64,000 nt of DNA from Arcicella aurantiaca (GCF_003148625.1 NZ_QGGO01000020.1:1-64000), one strand, 5' to 3'. Shown: positions 9,549 to 19,663, counted from the first letter of the stretch. A program made the numbers and translations. Notes: generated by a model not told the origin, from the letters alone.

Positions 9549-10967
9549 ATGAACCATTTTTATATAGGCATAGACATTGGAACAACTGCCACAAAAGCAA
9601 TGGTTTTTACCCAAGAAGGCAAAGTGGTTAATCATTGTAGTATTTGCTACGAAATGTACCACCCTCAACCCGATTGGAGCATCCAAAAACCATCTGAAAT
9701 TTTATCGGCAGTTTTAGCATGTATCAATAAAGTATCCACAAATATTACTTCCCAATTTATCAGTTTTAGCTCGGCAATGCAGAGTATTATTGCCATTGAT
9801 AAAGATGGAAATCCTCTGACAGATATTATTTTATGGGCTGATAATCGAGCAAATGAAATTGCCAATAACCTAAAAAATAGCGATTTAGGAAAAGCATTTT
9901 ATAAAAGTACAGGTTTGCCCATTCATACATTTTCTCCGATGACCAAAATTCTTTGGTTAAGAGAAAATGAACCCGAAATTTTTGCTAAAACCCACAAATT
10001 CATCAGTATAAAAGAATATGTTTGGCATCAACTCACGGGCGAATATGTGATAGATTCTTCGATGGCTTCTGGGACAGGAATGATGAATATTGAAAACCTA
10101 CAATGGGATTCAACCATTTTAAATCATCTTGGTATTCGTGAAAATCAACTTTCTTCTATTGTTTCTCCAAGACATACGGCTAACAGTTTAAAGCAAAACT
10201 TTACTTTAGTTTTAGGTGGGGGAGACGGTGCATTAGCCAATTTGGGAACAGGAGCAATGCAGAAAGGTAGAATGGCTTTAACAATCGGCACAAGCGGGGC
10301 AGTTCGTTTGCCAATTGATAAACCATTTATTGACCATAAAATGAGAACACAATGTTATCATTTAGTTGATAGTCAGTACCTTAAATTGGGGGCGGTCAAT
10401 AACGGAGCAGTTATTTTACAATGGTTAAAAGAAACTATTTTACAGTCTGAAGAATCATTTGAAGAGCTTTTAACCAAAGCAGAATTAGCTCCTGCGGGGG
10501 CAGATGGACTAATATTTGTCCCTTATTTATTGGGAGAAAGAGCCCCTATTTGGGATGCTTCAGCACAAGGAACTTTGTTAGGAATTACGATTAATCATAC
10601 AAAATCTCATTTTATTAGAGCAACCATTGAAGGGATTTTATTCGGTTTATTGAGCATTACGGAAGTCTTAATGCCTGATAAAAAAGAACGTGATGAGGTG
10701 GTGATAATGACCAGTGGTGGCTTTACAAAAAGTGATTTTTGGTTACAACTTACGGCGGATATTTTCCAGATGAAAGTGGTTGTTACGCAAGATATTGAAA
10801 GTTCAGCTTGGGGGGCAGTTCTTATCGGTTTTATGGCTTTCGGTATCGAAGCAAGTCAGCAAGAGATGGAAGAAAAAGTATTTATGCCCAACGCTAATAA
10901 TTTTACAGTTTATCAAAATAATTTCAACAAATTCAAAAAAGTATATGAGGCTTTGAAGGATTTGTAA
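9549..10967 (+). CDS. gntK: FGGY-family gluconokinase, second copy
   Basis: This 472-residue FGGY kinase is a paralogue of the one at 693-2213. It has the canonical first phosphate loop IDIGTTATK at residues 7-15, IILWADNR near 95, P-M-T-K-I-L-W near 130, GGGDGALANLGTG around 225 with the catalytic Asp, and FVPYLLGERAP near 320. It is expected to phosphorylate gluconate or a similar aldonate in the cytoplasm, feeding the Gnd encoded immediately upstream. The gap to gnd is 140 bases and is filled by an inverted repeat, so the genes may share a transcript or be separately tuned. The two kinases may differ in substrate or expression; the sequence alone does not decide. Confidence 0.85.
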   Translation: MNHFYIGIDIGTTATKAMVFTQEGKVVNHCSICYEMYHPQPDWSIQKPSEILSAVLACINKVSTNITSQFISFSSAMQSIIAIDKDGNPLTDIILWADNRANEIANNLKNSDLGKAFYKSTGLPIHTFSPMTKILWLRENEPEIFAKTHKFISIKEYVWHQLTGEYVIDSSMASGTGMMNIENLQWDSTILNHLGIRENQLSSIVSPRHTANSLKQNFTLVLGGGDGALANLGTGAMQKGRMALTIGTSGAVRLPIDKPFIDHKMRTQCYHLVDSQYLKLGAVNNGAVILQWLKETILQSEESFEELLTKAELAPAGADGLIFVPYLLGERAPIWDASAQGTLLGITINHTKSHFIRATIEGILFGLLSITEVLMPDKKERDEVVIMTSGGFTKSDFWLQLTADIFQMKVVVTQDIESSAWGAVLIGFMAFGIEASQQEMEEKVFMPNANNFTVYQNNFNKFKKVYEALKDL

Positions 10968-10981
10968 GCATTGATTTTACC

Positions 10982-11059
10982 TTAATTCTACATTGGCACT
11001 CTTGAAAAATTGCCCTAAAAATAACCGTAGGCTTTTCAAGAGTGCCAAGGTAGAATTAA
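10982..11059. repeat. Long hairpin, 27-base arms
   Basis: Arms 10982-11008 and 11033-11059 match at 26 of 27 positions (left arm begins TTAATTCTACATTGGCACTC). The loop contains ACCGTAGGC, a word also found in the elements at 41368 and 52864. Single half copies of the arm (TTGGCACTCTTGA or TTTCACTCTTGA) occur near 19030 and 52852. Its position just downstream of the kinase suggests a transcript end. Confidence 0.75.
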
Positions 11060-11097
11060 TAAATTTCGGAACAATAAAGGGTTTGTCACAAGACAAA

Positions 11098-11322
11098 CGA
11101 TAGACCACTGATGAAACGGATTATACTGATTTTCACTGATTTTACTTTATACTAATTTTAAAAAGGTATTGCATATCTGAGTCTCAACGGAAGTCGTCGT
11201 TTTGAACGACGACTTCCGTAAAGTACACATCAAATCTTTAAAATTGGTATTATTTTATCAGACTGTGAGTCCCAGACTGTGTGTCCCAGTGTAAATCTGT
11301 ATAATCAGTTCAATCTGTGCTC
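11098..11322. repeat. Nested palindromes: one repeat inserted inside another
   Basis: The outer parts, 11098-11142 and 11286-11322, are the two halves of an ACCACAGATT-type inverted repeat. Between them lies a second element at 11149-11252, with the core stem ACGGAAGTCGTCGTT / ACGACGACTTCCGT and outer complementary ends AATACTAATTTTAAA-like. This inner element recurs at 49429-49533 and, split in two, at 41288-41635. A 14-base tandem (CAGACTGTGAGTCC then CAGACTGTGTGTCC) follows the inner element. No gene is present in 10968-11355. Confidence 0.7.
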
Positions 11323-11355
11323 TAAATTTGTCTGCGACCAATACACAACTCAAAA

Positions 11356-14300
11356 CTAACCTATAATTCCCTTCGCATTTTCTTCTGAACCAAATTTTGC
11401 ATATTCAGATGGACTTACGCCAAATTCTTTTTTGAAGCAAGTTCTAAAATATTGAAGGTCTGTAAAACCCACCTCATAGGTTATTTCTGATACATTTAAT
11501 TGTTGTTGTTTTAGTAGTTGTGCTGCCCGTTTAAGACGCATATTTCTAACAAATTCAACCGCCGTTTGTCCTGTCAGTGCCTTAATTTTTTTGTAAAGTG
11601 GCATTCTGCTCATACCCAATTCTTTTCCAAGGTCTTCTACTCGAAAATCGGAATCTGAGATATTGGCTTCAATACAAACCAATACTTTTTTCATGAATAA
11701 TTCATCTAAAGGCGTAATCGTAATTTCGGAAGGTTCAAGAATTAATTTCCGACTTTGTGCAAAGCGTTCTGCTAATAATTTTCTGGAATTAATTAAGTTT
11801 TTAACTCTGATTTCCAACTCATTAGAGTCAAAAGGTTTTGATACATAATCGTCTGCTCCAGTTTCAAGTCCTTCTATTTTATTGGCAGAATCCGTTTGGG
11901 CAGTCAATAAAATAAGCGGAATATGTGAGGTTTGAACGTCATTTTTTAACGCTCTACACATATCAATTCCATTCATTTTGGGCATTAAAATATCTGAAAT
12001 AATTAAATCTGGTATTCTTTCCAAACATAATTGTAGCCCTTCTTCTCCGTTTGTGGCTTCAATTACATTATATTTTTTACAAAGCCTTACATGAAGATAA
12101 TTTCGTACATCGTCGTTGTCTTCTACCAATAAAATAAGCGGTTGTAGTTCATCATTTTGAGTATCCGTTGAGGTAAGTGCCGAACCGTCAACCATTGAAA
12201 TCGGCTCAAAATCGGTAATAGTTCCGTTTTGCTGAGCCAATTTTGCAGGCGTTTGTTGAATGCTTGCACAGATTGGCAATAAAATACGGAAAGTAGTTCC
12301 TTTACCAATTTGGCTTGTCACATCAATTGTTCCTTGATGGAGTTCAACCAGTTCTTTCGTTAGAGCCAATCCTATGCCTGAGCCTTCACTGGTATGATGT
12401 TTATGAACTACCTGATAGAAATGGTCGAAAATGTAATTTAAACTATCTGCTGGAATGCCAATGCCTGTGTCAGAAACGAGTATTTCTACAAAACGAGTTG
12501 AAGCCTCTTCCAATGTTTGAATGGATAATTCTATGCTTCCAACTTCGGTAAATTTAAAGGCATTGGAAAGTAAATTGGTAACTATTTTTTCAAGTTTATC
12601 AGCATCTGCCAATACAAAAATGGCATCTTCCGAGCAGTTTAATTCATAAGAAATTCCTTTTTTATGGGCAAAAGAATCGAATGATAAAAAAATGGTTTTT
12701 AGAAAATCTATTAAGTTGAATTTTGTAGAAACAAGCGTCATTTTACCAGAATCCAGCTTTGATAAATCCAGTAATTGGTTGATTAATCGTAATAAACGTT
12801 CAGAGCTTCGTATCATTAATTGATATTGATTTTTGTAATTTCCCTCAAATTGCTCTTGATACATATCTTTCAAAGGACTCAATATCATGGTTAATGGAGT
12901 TCTAAATTCATGAGAAATTTTAGCAAAAAAACTTGATTTTAAGCGTTCCATTTCTTGCATTTTGGTGAGTTCTAAATGCTCCAATTTTAAATCACTTTCA
13001 AGTCTTAATTGCTTAATAATGAGCTGTCTGTACCACCACAATAAGGCAATGGCTATCAGGCTGTAAAACAGATATGCCCACCAAGTTTTCCACCAAGGAG
13101 GTAATACATGAATGCGTAGTTTGACCTCCGTTTTGTCGTTGGTATCTACTCTTTTAACACGAAAAATATATGAACCCGAAGGTACTTTGGCATAGCTTGC
13201 ACTTCTGTCCATGCTTGTGGTTTTCCATGTTTTGTCGTAGCCTTCGAGCGTGTATGTAAAAAGTGCATTGGGTGCTGAATAGTTTAAGGAGGCAAATCCG
13301 ATACTAAAATCGTTGTTGTCGTGCGATAAAGTGATGGTTTGGGTTTCGCTAATATGTTTTTCTAAAGGAGAATTAGGTTGATTTGGCTTAACGAGTAAGT
13401 TGTTGATTTTGAGTTCTGTCAGATAAAGCGGATATTGTTTTTTATTGTCTCTAATTTTTTCTGGATAAAAGCTATTATAACCATTGATTCCTCCGAAGAA
13501 AAATGCTCCTGATTTACTTTTGAAAAATGCCCCTTTTAGAAATTCGGGAGATTGCAATCCATCAGCCACCGAATAGTTTATGAATTTTTGCGTTGAAGGG
13601 TTAAATTTTGAAATTCCTTGATTGGTACTAATCCAAAGAAAGCCTTTAGAATCTTCTAAAACGCCATTAATCACATTGTCGGGCAGTCCGTTTTCTTTAG
13701 AATATTCAGTAAAAATGTTTTTGTTGTAGTCAAACTGATAAAATCCTTTACTTGTACCAACCCACAAATTATGTTTGCTATCTTCGGTGATTGTGTTAAT
13801 CAAATTACTTCCAATTTGCCCCGATTTGTTGCCTTCAAACTTATGATGTGTAAAAGAAAAATTGCCATTTTTACGGTTAAGTTTATCCAAACCGCCACCA
13901 TTTGTTCCAATCCACAAGTTTTTACGACTATCCTCAAATATTACTGAAATTAGGTTACTTCCCAAGCTATTCGGAGTATTGGGCTCGTTTAAAAATTGCT
14001 TGAAAGAATCCGTTGTCGGGTCATACAAATTGAGTCCGTCATAGTACGTTCCAACCCAAAAATTCCCAAAACTATCTTCATACATGGCATAGACATTTTT
14101 ACCTTTCATATTTACCCCTTTGCTATCAGTATGTAAATAGTGTTTGAAAGTACGGGTTTGGGCATTGAACAAATTGAGTCCACCGCCCCATGTACCAACC
14201 CACAAACGCTGTTGTTTGTCGGTATGCAACGAAATTACGGCATTGCTACCAAGACTATTTTTATCTTTTGGGTTATAAAAATAGTGGGTGTATTGGTTAG

Positions 14301-15540
14301 TTTTTTTATCAAAATAACGAAGTCCGCCCCCGTCTGTACCAATCCAAAGATTACCCAATTGGTCTTCTTCAAAACAAGTTACATCGTTGTTGGTAAGCTT
14401 TTGATTTCCCGCAATACTTACATTATAATGTTTGAATTGTTTTTGATGAAAATCCCATTTATTAAGTCCTCTGTTTCTAACGCCAAGCCACATTGCTCCA
14501 GTTTTATCTCGATACACCGACCAAACAGAATTGCTACTAATACTGTATGGTTGGAGAGGGTCAGGGTAAAGATTAGAAAAAATCTGCTTTGTTTGGTCAT
14601 AAATATATAAGCCATTGAGTTGTGTGCCAATCCAAATTCTCCCTAATAAATCCTCTGAAAGACAAACGATTACGTTATTGCCAAGACTATTGGGGTCGAG
14701 TTTTTCGTGCTGATAATGTTCAAAATAGATACCATTGGGAATTTGAACTAACCGATTCAACCCATTTTGTGTACCTACCCAAATTTGTTTTTTTGAATCT
14801 TTAAAAACAGTATTGATAACATTATTACTGATAGATTTAGGATTATGCCCGTCGTTGAGATAAGAAATCAGTTTTTGATTCTTTTGATCAAAACGTTTAA
14901 GTCCACCGCCTTTTGTACCCAACCAAAGATTAAATTGTTCATCTTCAAAAATCGCTGAAATATTATTATTGCTGAGGCTTTTAGCATTTTTATTGATGTA
15001 TTTAAAATAAACAAAATCCTGTTTTTCTGGTACATAATAGTTTAAGCCATTTTCGGTACCAATCCAGAGTTTATGACGATAATCTTCATAAATACAAGTG
15101 ATATTATTGTGACTAATATGCCCTCCTTGTGGCGTACTTTTAAAACGTTTGAAGGTTTCGTTTTCCTTATCAAATAGATTTAGTCCGCCCTCCATTGTAC
15201 CTACCCAAAGATTACCTTTAGTATCTTCAAAAAGCGTAGTTATGTAATTGTGACTAATGGAGGTGCTATCCGACAAAATGTTTTCAAAAGTGGTAAATTT
15301 TACGCCATCATACCGATTCAGTCCATTCCTTGTTCCAAACCAAAGAAATCCTTTTTTATCCTGTAAAATACAAGTCACTGTACTTTGAGAAAGTCCTTCC
15401 GAAATATGCTCAAATTTAATATTTTGAAAAGCATCAAACGCTTGTGCAAATCCTCCCGTAACACTGCTTATCAACAGTATTATTGATAGGAAAAACTTGA
15501 AATAAAGACGTATTCTTTGAGAAGGTATTAGTTGATTCAT
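11356..15540 (-). CDS. Hybrid two-component system regulator (HTCS)
   Basis: This 1,394-residue one-protein signalling system spans the inner membrane. After a signal peptide (about residues 1-33), some 14 propeller repeats with the L-W-[IV]-G-T-x-x-G-L pattern form two seven-bladed sensors. A Y_Y_Y domain and one membrane helix follow (about 826-848). The cytoplasmic part has a histidine kinase with SHEFRTPL near residue 880, an ATPase domain with a DTGIGIP box, a receiver with IISDILMPKMNG near 1180, and a C-terminal AraC-type DNA-binding domain. HTCS proteins usually sense a glycan breakdown product in the periplasm and switch on a nearby SusCD locus. Here the nearest candidate is the sugar-acid locus to its left. 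It is divergent from the DsbD gene. The first three domain types and all key motifs look intact. Confidence 0.95.
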   Translation of the reverse strand: MNQLIPSQRIRLYFKFFLSIILLISSVTGGFAQAFDAFQNIKFEHISEGLSQSTVTCILQDKKGFLWFGTRNGLNRYDGVKFTTFENILSDSTSISHNYITTLFEDTKGNLWVGTMEGGLNLFDKENETFKRFKSTPQGGHISHNNITCIYEDYRHKLWIGTENGLNYYVPEKQDFVYFKYINKNAKSLSNNNISAIFEDEQFNLWLGTKGGGLKRFDQKNQKLISYLNDGHNPKSISNNVINTVFKDSKKQIWVGTQNGLNRLVQIPNGIYFEHYQHEKLDPNSLGNNVIVCLSEDLLGRIWIGTQLNGLYIYDQTKQIFSNLYPDPLQPYSISSNSVWSVYRDKTGAMWLGVRNRGLNKWDFHQKQFKHYNVSIAGNQKLTNNDVTCFEEDQLGNLWIGTDGGGLRYFDKKTNQYTHYFYNPKDKNSLGSNAVISLHTDKQQRLWVGTWGGGLNLFNAQTRTFKHYLHTDSKGVNMKGKNVYAMYEDSFGNFWVGTYYDGLNLYDPTTDSFKQFLNEPNTPNSLGSNLISVIFEDSRKNLWIGTNGGGLDKLNRKNGNFSFTHHKFEGNKSGQIGSNLINTITEDSKHNLWVGTSKGFYQFDYNKNIFTEYSKENGLPDNVINGVLEDSKGFLWISTNQGISKFNPSTQKFINYSVADGLQSPEFLKGAFFKSKSGAFFFGGINGYNSFYPEKIRDNKKQYPLYLTELKINNLLVKPNQPNSPLEKHISETQTITLSHDNNDFSIGFASLNYSAPNALFTYTLEGYDKTWKTTSMDRSASYAKVPSGSYIFRVKRVDTNDKTEVKLRIHVLPPWWKTWWAYLFYSLIAIALLWWYRQLIIKQLRLESDLKLEHLELTKMQEMERLKSSFFAKISHEFRTPLTMILSPLKDMYQEQFEGNYKNQYQLMIRSSERLLRLINQLLDLSKLDSGKMTLVSTKFNLIDFLKTIFLSFDSFAHKKGISYELNCSEDAIFVLADADKLEKIVTNLLSNAFKFTEVGSIELSIQTLEEASTRFVEILVSDTGIGIPADSLNYIFDHFYQVVHKHHTSEGSGIGLALTKELVELHQGTIDVTSQIGKGTTFRILLPICASIQQTPAKLAQQNGTITDFEPISMVDGSALTSTDTQNDELQPLILLVEDNDDVRNYLHVRLCKKYNVIEATNGEEGLQLCLERIPDLIISDILMPKMNGIDMCRALKNDVQTSHIPLILLTAQTDSANKIEGLETGADDYVSKPFDSNELEIRVKNLINSRKLLAERFAQSRKLILEPSEITITPLDELFMKKVLVCIEANISDSDFRVEDLGKELGMSRMPLYKKIKALTGQTAVEFVRNMRLKRAAQLLKQQQLNVSEITYEVGFTDLQYFRTCFKKEFGVSPSEYAKFGSEENAKGIIG

Positions 15541-15813
15541 TTTGAAAAATATATTGGAACAACTGTGTCAAATAATCTTGCAATATTACTTTTTTATAGA
15601 CTTAATAACCATTGTTTTTTGCATAAAAAGCAATGGTATTTTTATCTTTTCGCTTAATAATGATTTCATAATGAACTGTTTAAAATCTCATGGGTATTAG
15701 AGTGTTTTCCCATTCATTGAAGGCAAACATTCTTACTTACTTTGTAATATCCTGACAGCGAAGGTATTGCTGATTAGAATATTCATAAAGCGTTTAAAAC
15801 ATTCCAAAAACAC

Positions 15814-17871
15814 ATGAAATTATTCATACAAAAACAACATTTTTTGGTGCTTGCCCTATGCTTGTGTATGGCACAAATGAGCGTGTCACAAGTGCTACAA
15901 CCCGCCAAATGGACTTATAATCTTGCCGATAATTCAGCGAAAAAAGGCGAAAAAACGGACTTGATTTTTACCATCAAAATTGATAAAGGCTGGTATATGT
16001 ATGCTTCTGATTTTGACCCTGATTTAGGCCCAATGGTAACAAGTTTCAAGTTTGCACCCAATGAAACTTATGAATTAGTAGGAAATCCTGTTCCGATTCA
16101 CGCTAAAAAAAAACACAGTGATATTTGGGGCGGAACGTACACTTATTTTACTAATCATGCTGAATTTAGGCAAAAAATAAAGATTCGTTCAGAGAAATTT
16201 CATCTTTCTGGAAACGTAAGTTATCAGGTTTGTACGGAGGCAGATGGCAAATGTGTTTCACTCGAAGAAAGTTTCAATTTCGTGAATCAATCAGTGAATG
16301 ATAAGGCTGAGCAAACCATTACAAAAACGGCAATTAAAGACGATAGCCTTGTGAAAGTAGCTGCCCCTGATAGTCCAATTGCTACTACCCAAAGCCCAGA
16401 ATCTATTGCACCAACAGAGAAAACAAAACCCAAAGAATCTCTTTTTACTTTTATGCTTTTGGCATTTATGGCGGGTTTGGCGGCATTACTTACCCCATGC
16501 GTTTTTCCGATGATACCCATGACAGTAACGTTTTTTACCAATACCAGCAAAGACCGCAAAAGCTCTATTTTTAAAGCACTTATTTATGGTTTTTCCATCG
16601 TCTTTATTTATACTTTGGTCGGAACAATAGTTGCCAAAATCAATGGGCCAGAATTTGCCAATTGGCTCAGTACCCACTGGTTGCCCAATCTGATGTTCTT
16701 TGTTATTTTTATTTTCTTTGGACTATCTTTTCTTGGACTTTTTGAAATTGTGCTTCCGCATAGTTTGGTAAATAAAATGGATAAAGAAGCCGATAAAGGG
16801 GGATATTACGGCATTATTTTCATGGCGTTTACCATTGTATTGGTTTCGTTTTCATGCACAGGGCCTATTGTTGGTAGTATTTTGGTGGAATCGGCTGGAG
16901 GTGCTATTTTGAAGCCTATTGCAGGAATGTTTGCGTTTTCAATGGCATTTGCTATTCCGTTTACCTTGTTTGCTATTTTCCCGAATTGGTTAAAATCATT
17001 ACCGAAATCTGGTGGCTGGCTCAATTCGGTGAAAGTAGTTTTAGGCTTTGTAGAATTAGCTTTAGCCTTAAAATTTTTGAGTACTGCCGACCAAGTGTAT
17101 CATTGGAGAATTGTAGATAGAGAGATTTTTTTGGTACTTTGGATAGCTATTTTTACCTGTCTTGGTTTATATCTTCTTGGTAAAATCCGTTTGCCTCACG
17201 ACAGCGAAACAAAATCGGTTAGTGTGCCAAGACTCCTTGTTTCGATTGCTACATTTGCTTTTGTATTTTATCTCATTCCAGGGCTTTTTGGGGCTCCGCT
17301 CAAAGTGCTTGCGGGTTTTTTACCACCGATGCACACACAGGATTTTAACCTCAATAATCTATCTCTTGAAGGTTCTGAAAAGCCTGTTTCTTCCCTTTGT
17401 GAAACGCCAGAAAATCCCGCTTCTTTAACTTTTCCACATGGTATTCAAGGATATTTTAATCTTGAACAGGCAATTGCTTGTGCCAAAAAACAAAATAAGC
17501 CCGTTTTTATTGATTTTACAGGACATGGATGTGTCAATTGTCGAAAAATGGAAGAAAACGTTTGGGTTGCTCCTCCAGTAATGAGTCGCTTGAAAAATGA
17601 TTTTGTGATGGTGGCATTATACATTGATGAGAAAATGGAATTGCCCAAAGAAAAATGGTACACTTCTACCTATGACGGCAAGGTTAAAACAAGCATCGGA
17701 AGTCAGAATGCAGATTTACAAATCACTCATTATCAGAATAATGCACAACCTTATTATGTAATTCTTGACCCCAATACCAAAAAGCTATTGGTAAATCCTG
17801 TTTCCTATGAAACCGATATTAACAAGTTTACTGCATTTCTGGATGCTGGCATCAATGCCTTTAAAAAATAA
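15814..17871 (+). CDS. dsbD: DsbD-type thiol:disulfide interchange protein
   Basis: This 685-residue membrane protein carries reducing equivalents from cytoplasmic thioredoxin to periplasmic thiol proteins. A signal peptide (about 1-25) is followed by an N-terminal periplasmic Ig-like domain (to about 155). After a linker come about eight membrane helices from residue 212, with the paired Cys229 (in LTPCVFP) and Cys348 (in FSCTGP). A C-terminal thioredoxin-fold domain has Cys573 and Cys576 in HGCVNCRKME. The whole three-module architecture of DsbD is therefore present. It is divergent from the HTCS gene across 273 bases. A thioredoxin, a thioredoxin reductase and a TlpA-like protein lie 20 kb away, so the pathway can be completed within the window. 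Confidence 0.92.
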   Translation: MKLFIQKQHFLVLALCLCMAQMSVSQVLQPAKWTYNLADNSAKKGEKTDLIFTIKIDKGWYMYASDFDPDLGPMVTSFKFAPNETYELVGNPVPIHAKKKHSDIWGGTYTYFTNHAEFRQKIKIRSEKFHLSGNVSYQVCTEADGKCVSLEESFNFVNQSVNDKAEQTITKTAIKDDSLVKVAAPDSPIATTQSPESIAPTEKTKPKESLFTFMLLAFMAGLAALLTPCVFPMIPMTVTFFTNTSKDRKSSIFKALIYGFSIVFIYTLVGTIVAKINGPEFANWLSTHWLPNLMFFVIFIFFGLSFLGLFEIVLPHSLVNKMDKEADKGGYYGIIFMAFTIVLVSFSCTGPIVGSILVESAGGAILKPIAGMFAFSMAFAIPFTLFAIFPNWLKSLPKSGGWLNSVKVVLGFVELALALKFLSTADQVYHWRIVDREIFLVLWIAIFTCLGLYLLGKIRLPHDSETKSVSVPRLLVSIATFAFVFYLIPGLFGAPLKVLAGFLPPMHTQDFNLNNLSLEGSEKPVSSLCETPENPASLTFPHGIQGYFNLEQAIACAKKQNKPVFIDFTGHGCVNCRKMEENVWVAPPVMSRLKNDFVMVALYIDEKMELPKEKWYTSTYDGKVKTSIGSQNADLQITHYQNNAQPYYVILDPNTKKLLVNPVSYETDINKFTAFLDAGINAFKK

Positions 17872-18012
17872 ACCAACTAACTTTTAATCAAAAAAGTAAG
17901 TACAAGGACGATTTAAGAATTACGATTTACAATTATCATAAGCCATTGATAATCAAACTTATGGCAATGCTAAATCCTAATCCCTAAATCCTAATGCTTA
18001 CTTATTTATCCA

Positions 18013-18849
18013 ATGAAAAATAGACGTAATTTTTTGAAAATAGCAGGAGGAACTACTTTATTAGGGTTACTCGGCACATCAATGACTCAAGCAAAAAAGG
18101 TTAAAAACGTAGGCGTAAACCTTTATTCTCTGCGTGAACCTATGGGCTTAGACCCAATTGGAACACTCACTGAATTAGCCAAAATTGGTTATAAAGTCAT
18201 AGAATCTGCCCCAAGTGCAAAGGGTAATTATTATGGTTTGAAGCCAAAGGAAATCAAACAAGTGATGCAAGATTTAGGGCTTGTGCTTGCCAGTGGTCAT
18301 GCCATTATTAATGCCAATTGGCAAAAAAGTATCGACGAAGCCGCTGAAGCAGGACAAACGTATTTACTTGCTCCAATGCTTCCTGCAAAAGGGCAAACCG
18401 TTGATAATTATAAGAAATCGGCTGAGGTGTTTAATAAAATGGGGGAAGACTGTAAAAAATCAGGAGTTATTTTTGGTTTTCATAATGGTACAACCGAGTT
18501 TGAGAAAGAAAACGGACAAGTTTTATACGATGTTTTGCTGGATAATACTGATGCTTCCTTAGTAAAAATGGAGTTAGATTTAGGTTGGGCAATGGTAGCA
18601 GGAGCGAAGCCCGAACATTATTTTGAAAAATACAAAGGTCGTTTTCCACTTTGGCACATCAAAGATATTAAACAGGATAAAGACGAAAGTATAGAATTTG
18701 GCAAAGGCAAAGTTGATTTTGTCGCCATGTTAAAAAATCAGCAAAAATCAGCCATGCAATATATGTTTGTCGAACAAGAACATCTTACACAACCAGCAAT
18801 CGAAACGATGCGTTTTAATTTTCAATATTTAGAAAAATTGCGTTATTGA
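18013..18849 (+). CDS. Tat-exported sugar phosphate isomerase/epimerase-like TIM barrel
   Basis: This 278-residue protein starts with the twin-arginine signal NRRNFLKIAGG and a short hydrophobic stretch, so it is probably exported folded. The mature part is an AP-endonuclease-2/xylose isomerase-like TIM barrel: G-V-N-L-Y-S-L-R-E near residue 38, FGFHNG near 155, KMELDLGW near 190, WHIKDI near 217 and VEQEH near 255. These supply the acidic and His residues that bind a divalent metal in this family. The true substrate is unknown; members act as sugar isomerases, epimerases or dehydratases. A paralogue lies at 39911. The flanking spacers contain diverged CCTAAATCC-type repeats. Confidence 0.85.
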   Translation: MKNRRNFLKIAGGTTLLGLLGTSMTQAKKVKNVGVNLYSLREPMGLDPIGTLTELAKIGYKVIESAPSAKGNYYGLKPKEIKQVMQDLGLVLASGHAIINANWQKSIDEAAEAGQTYLLAPMLPAKGQTVDNYKKSAEVFNKMGEDCKKSGVIFGFHNGTTEFEKENGQVLYDVLLDNTDASLVKMELDLGWAMVAGAKPEHYFEKYKGRFPLWHIKDIKQDKDESIEFGKGKVDFVAMLKNQQKSAMQYMFVEQEHLTQPAIETMRFNFQYLEKLRY

Positions 18850-19609
18850 AGTATTTAGGGGTTATAATTTAGGGATTAGGATTTAGTAGAATTTGAAATT
18901 TAACAATTCCACTCGCTATTAATCAGGTTATTATAGAATTGTTAAGCATAGGTTTGATTTTATAAGTCATTGATAGTCAAGCTCATGGTGCTACTTAATC
19001 CTAATGCCTAAATCGCAACCCTTACTTAATGCTACTTTGGCACTCTTGACAAATCCGTATGTTTGACTCATCTTGTAGCTTCAAAAAATAATTGAGGGAG
19101 AATTAAAAGGTGTTTTGCTTAACTCAATCTCACAAAACAAGAATTTATAGATATTTGCGAAAATAATTGCAAAATCGGCAATATAAGTCATAATTATTTA
19201 TTTTATTTGTATCTACAAAACAAGCTTCATGTATTTTATATCCGAGAAAACAGTTTGATAAAATCGTATATAAAAAACTATATCCATCTTTAATTTCATC
19301 TAAAATTCACACAAAATTTCGTGCTTTCATGTAAATATACCTGACATTGGGTATGTTTTTTAACTTATTATACCCTTACTTTGCAGAATAATTTATTTAA
19401 CAGTTAAAAATGTAGTTTTAATTTTTTCTGTTAAATGATTTCGCCCATACAATACTTTTTAGTATTTGCTTCAAAAAATCCCTAATTAGTTTTTAAAATA
19501 ATAGATTGTTATCATTAAACTGATAGCCTTCCTTTTCGTGCCTAAATTTTAATATTCTGTAAAATACGGTAAAATAATATTGAAATATTAAAATCACTTA
19601 CACATATCA
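18850..19609. other. Long non-coding stretch upstream of the LytTR gene
   Basis: No supportable gene is present. Near 18857-18890 and 18990-19020 are facing copies of a TTTAGGGATTAGGATTTAG-like repeat, related to sequence at 17975-18000 and 20020-20040. A half copy of the TTGGCACTCTTGA arm lies near 19030. The rest is very AT-rich. A weak promoter-like word, TTACTTTG at 19376-19383, has an ATTGG about 25 bases upstream, but the match is poor. Confidence 0.45.
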
Positions 19610-19649
19610 ACAAAGCAGAAATTAAATATGTACTTAATTTCTGCTTTGT
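19610..19649 (+). promoter_or_regulatory. Perfect 16-base stem just before the LytTR start codon
   Basis: ACAAAGCAGAAATTAA (19610-19625) is exactly complementary to 19634-19649, with an 8-base loop. The start codon follows 14 bases later. No T-tract follows on the plus strand, so it is not a standard terminator. It could be an RNA hairpin that limits translation or a dimer-binding operator for autoregulation. Confidence 0.6.
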
Positions 19650-19663
19650 AAAAAAATATCTCT

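Noticed and set aside
14140-14610. 156-codon frame opposite the first HTCS
   Set aside because: It is antisense to propeller repeats of a clear gene, and its product shows no domain or signal peptide. It arises from the repetitive composition of the real gene.
15750-15760. TTACTTTG before the DsbD gene as a -7 element (similar word at 19376)
   Set aside because: The second base differs from TAnnTTTG and no -33 element is at the usual distance.
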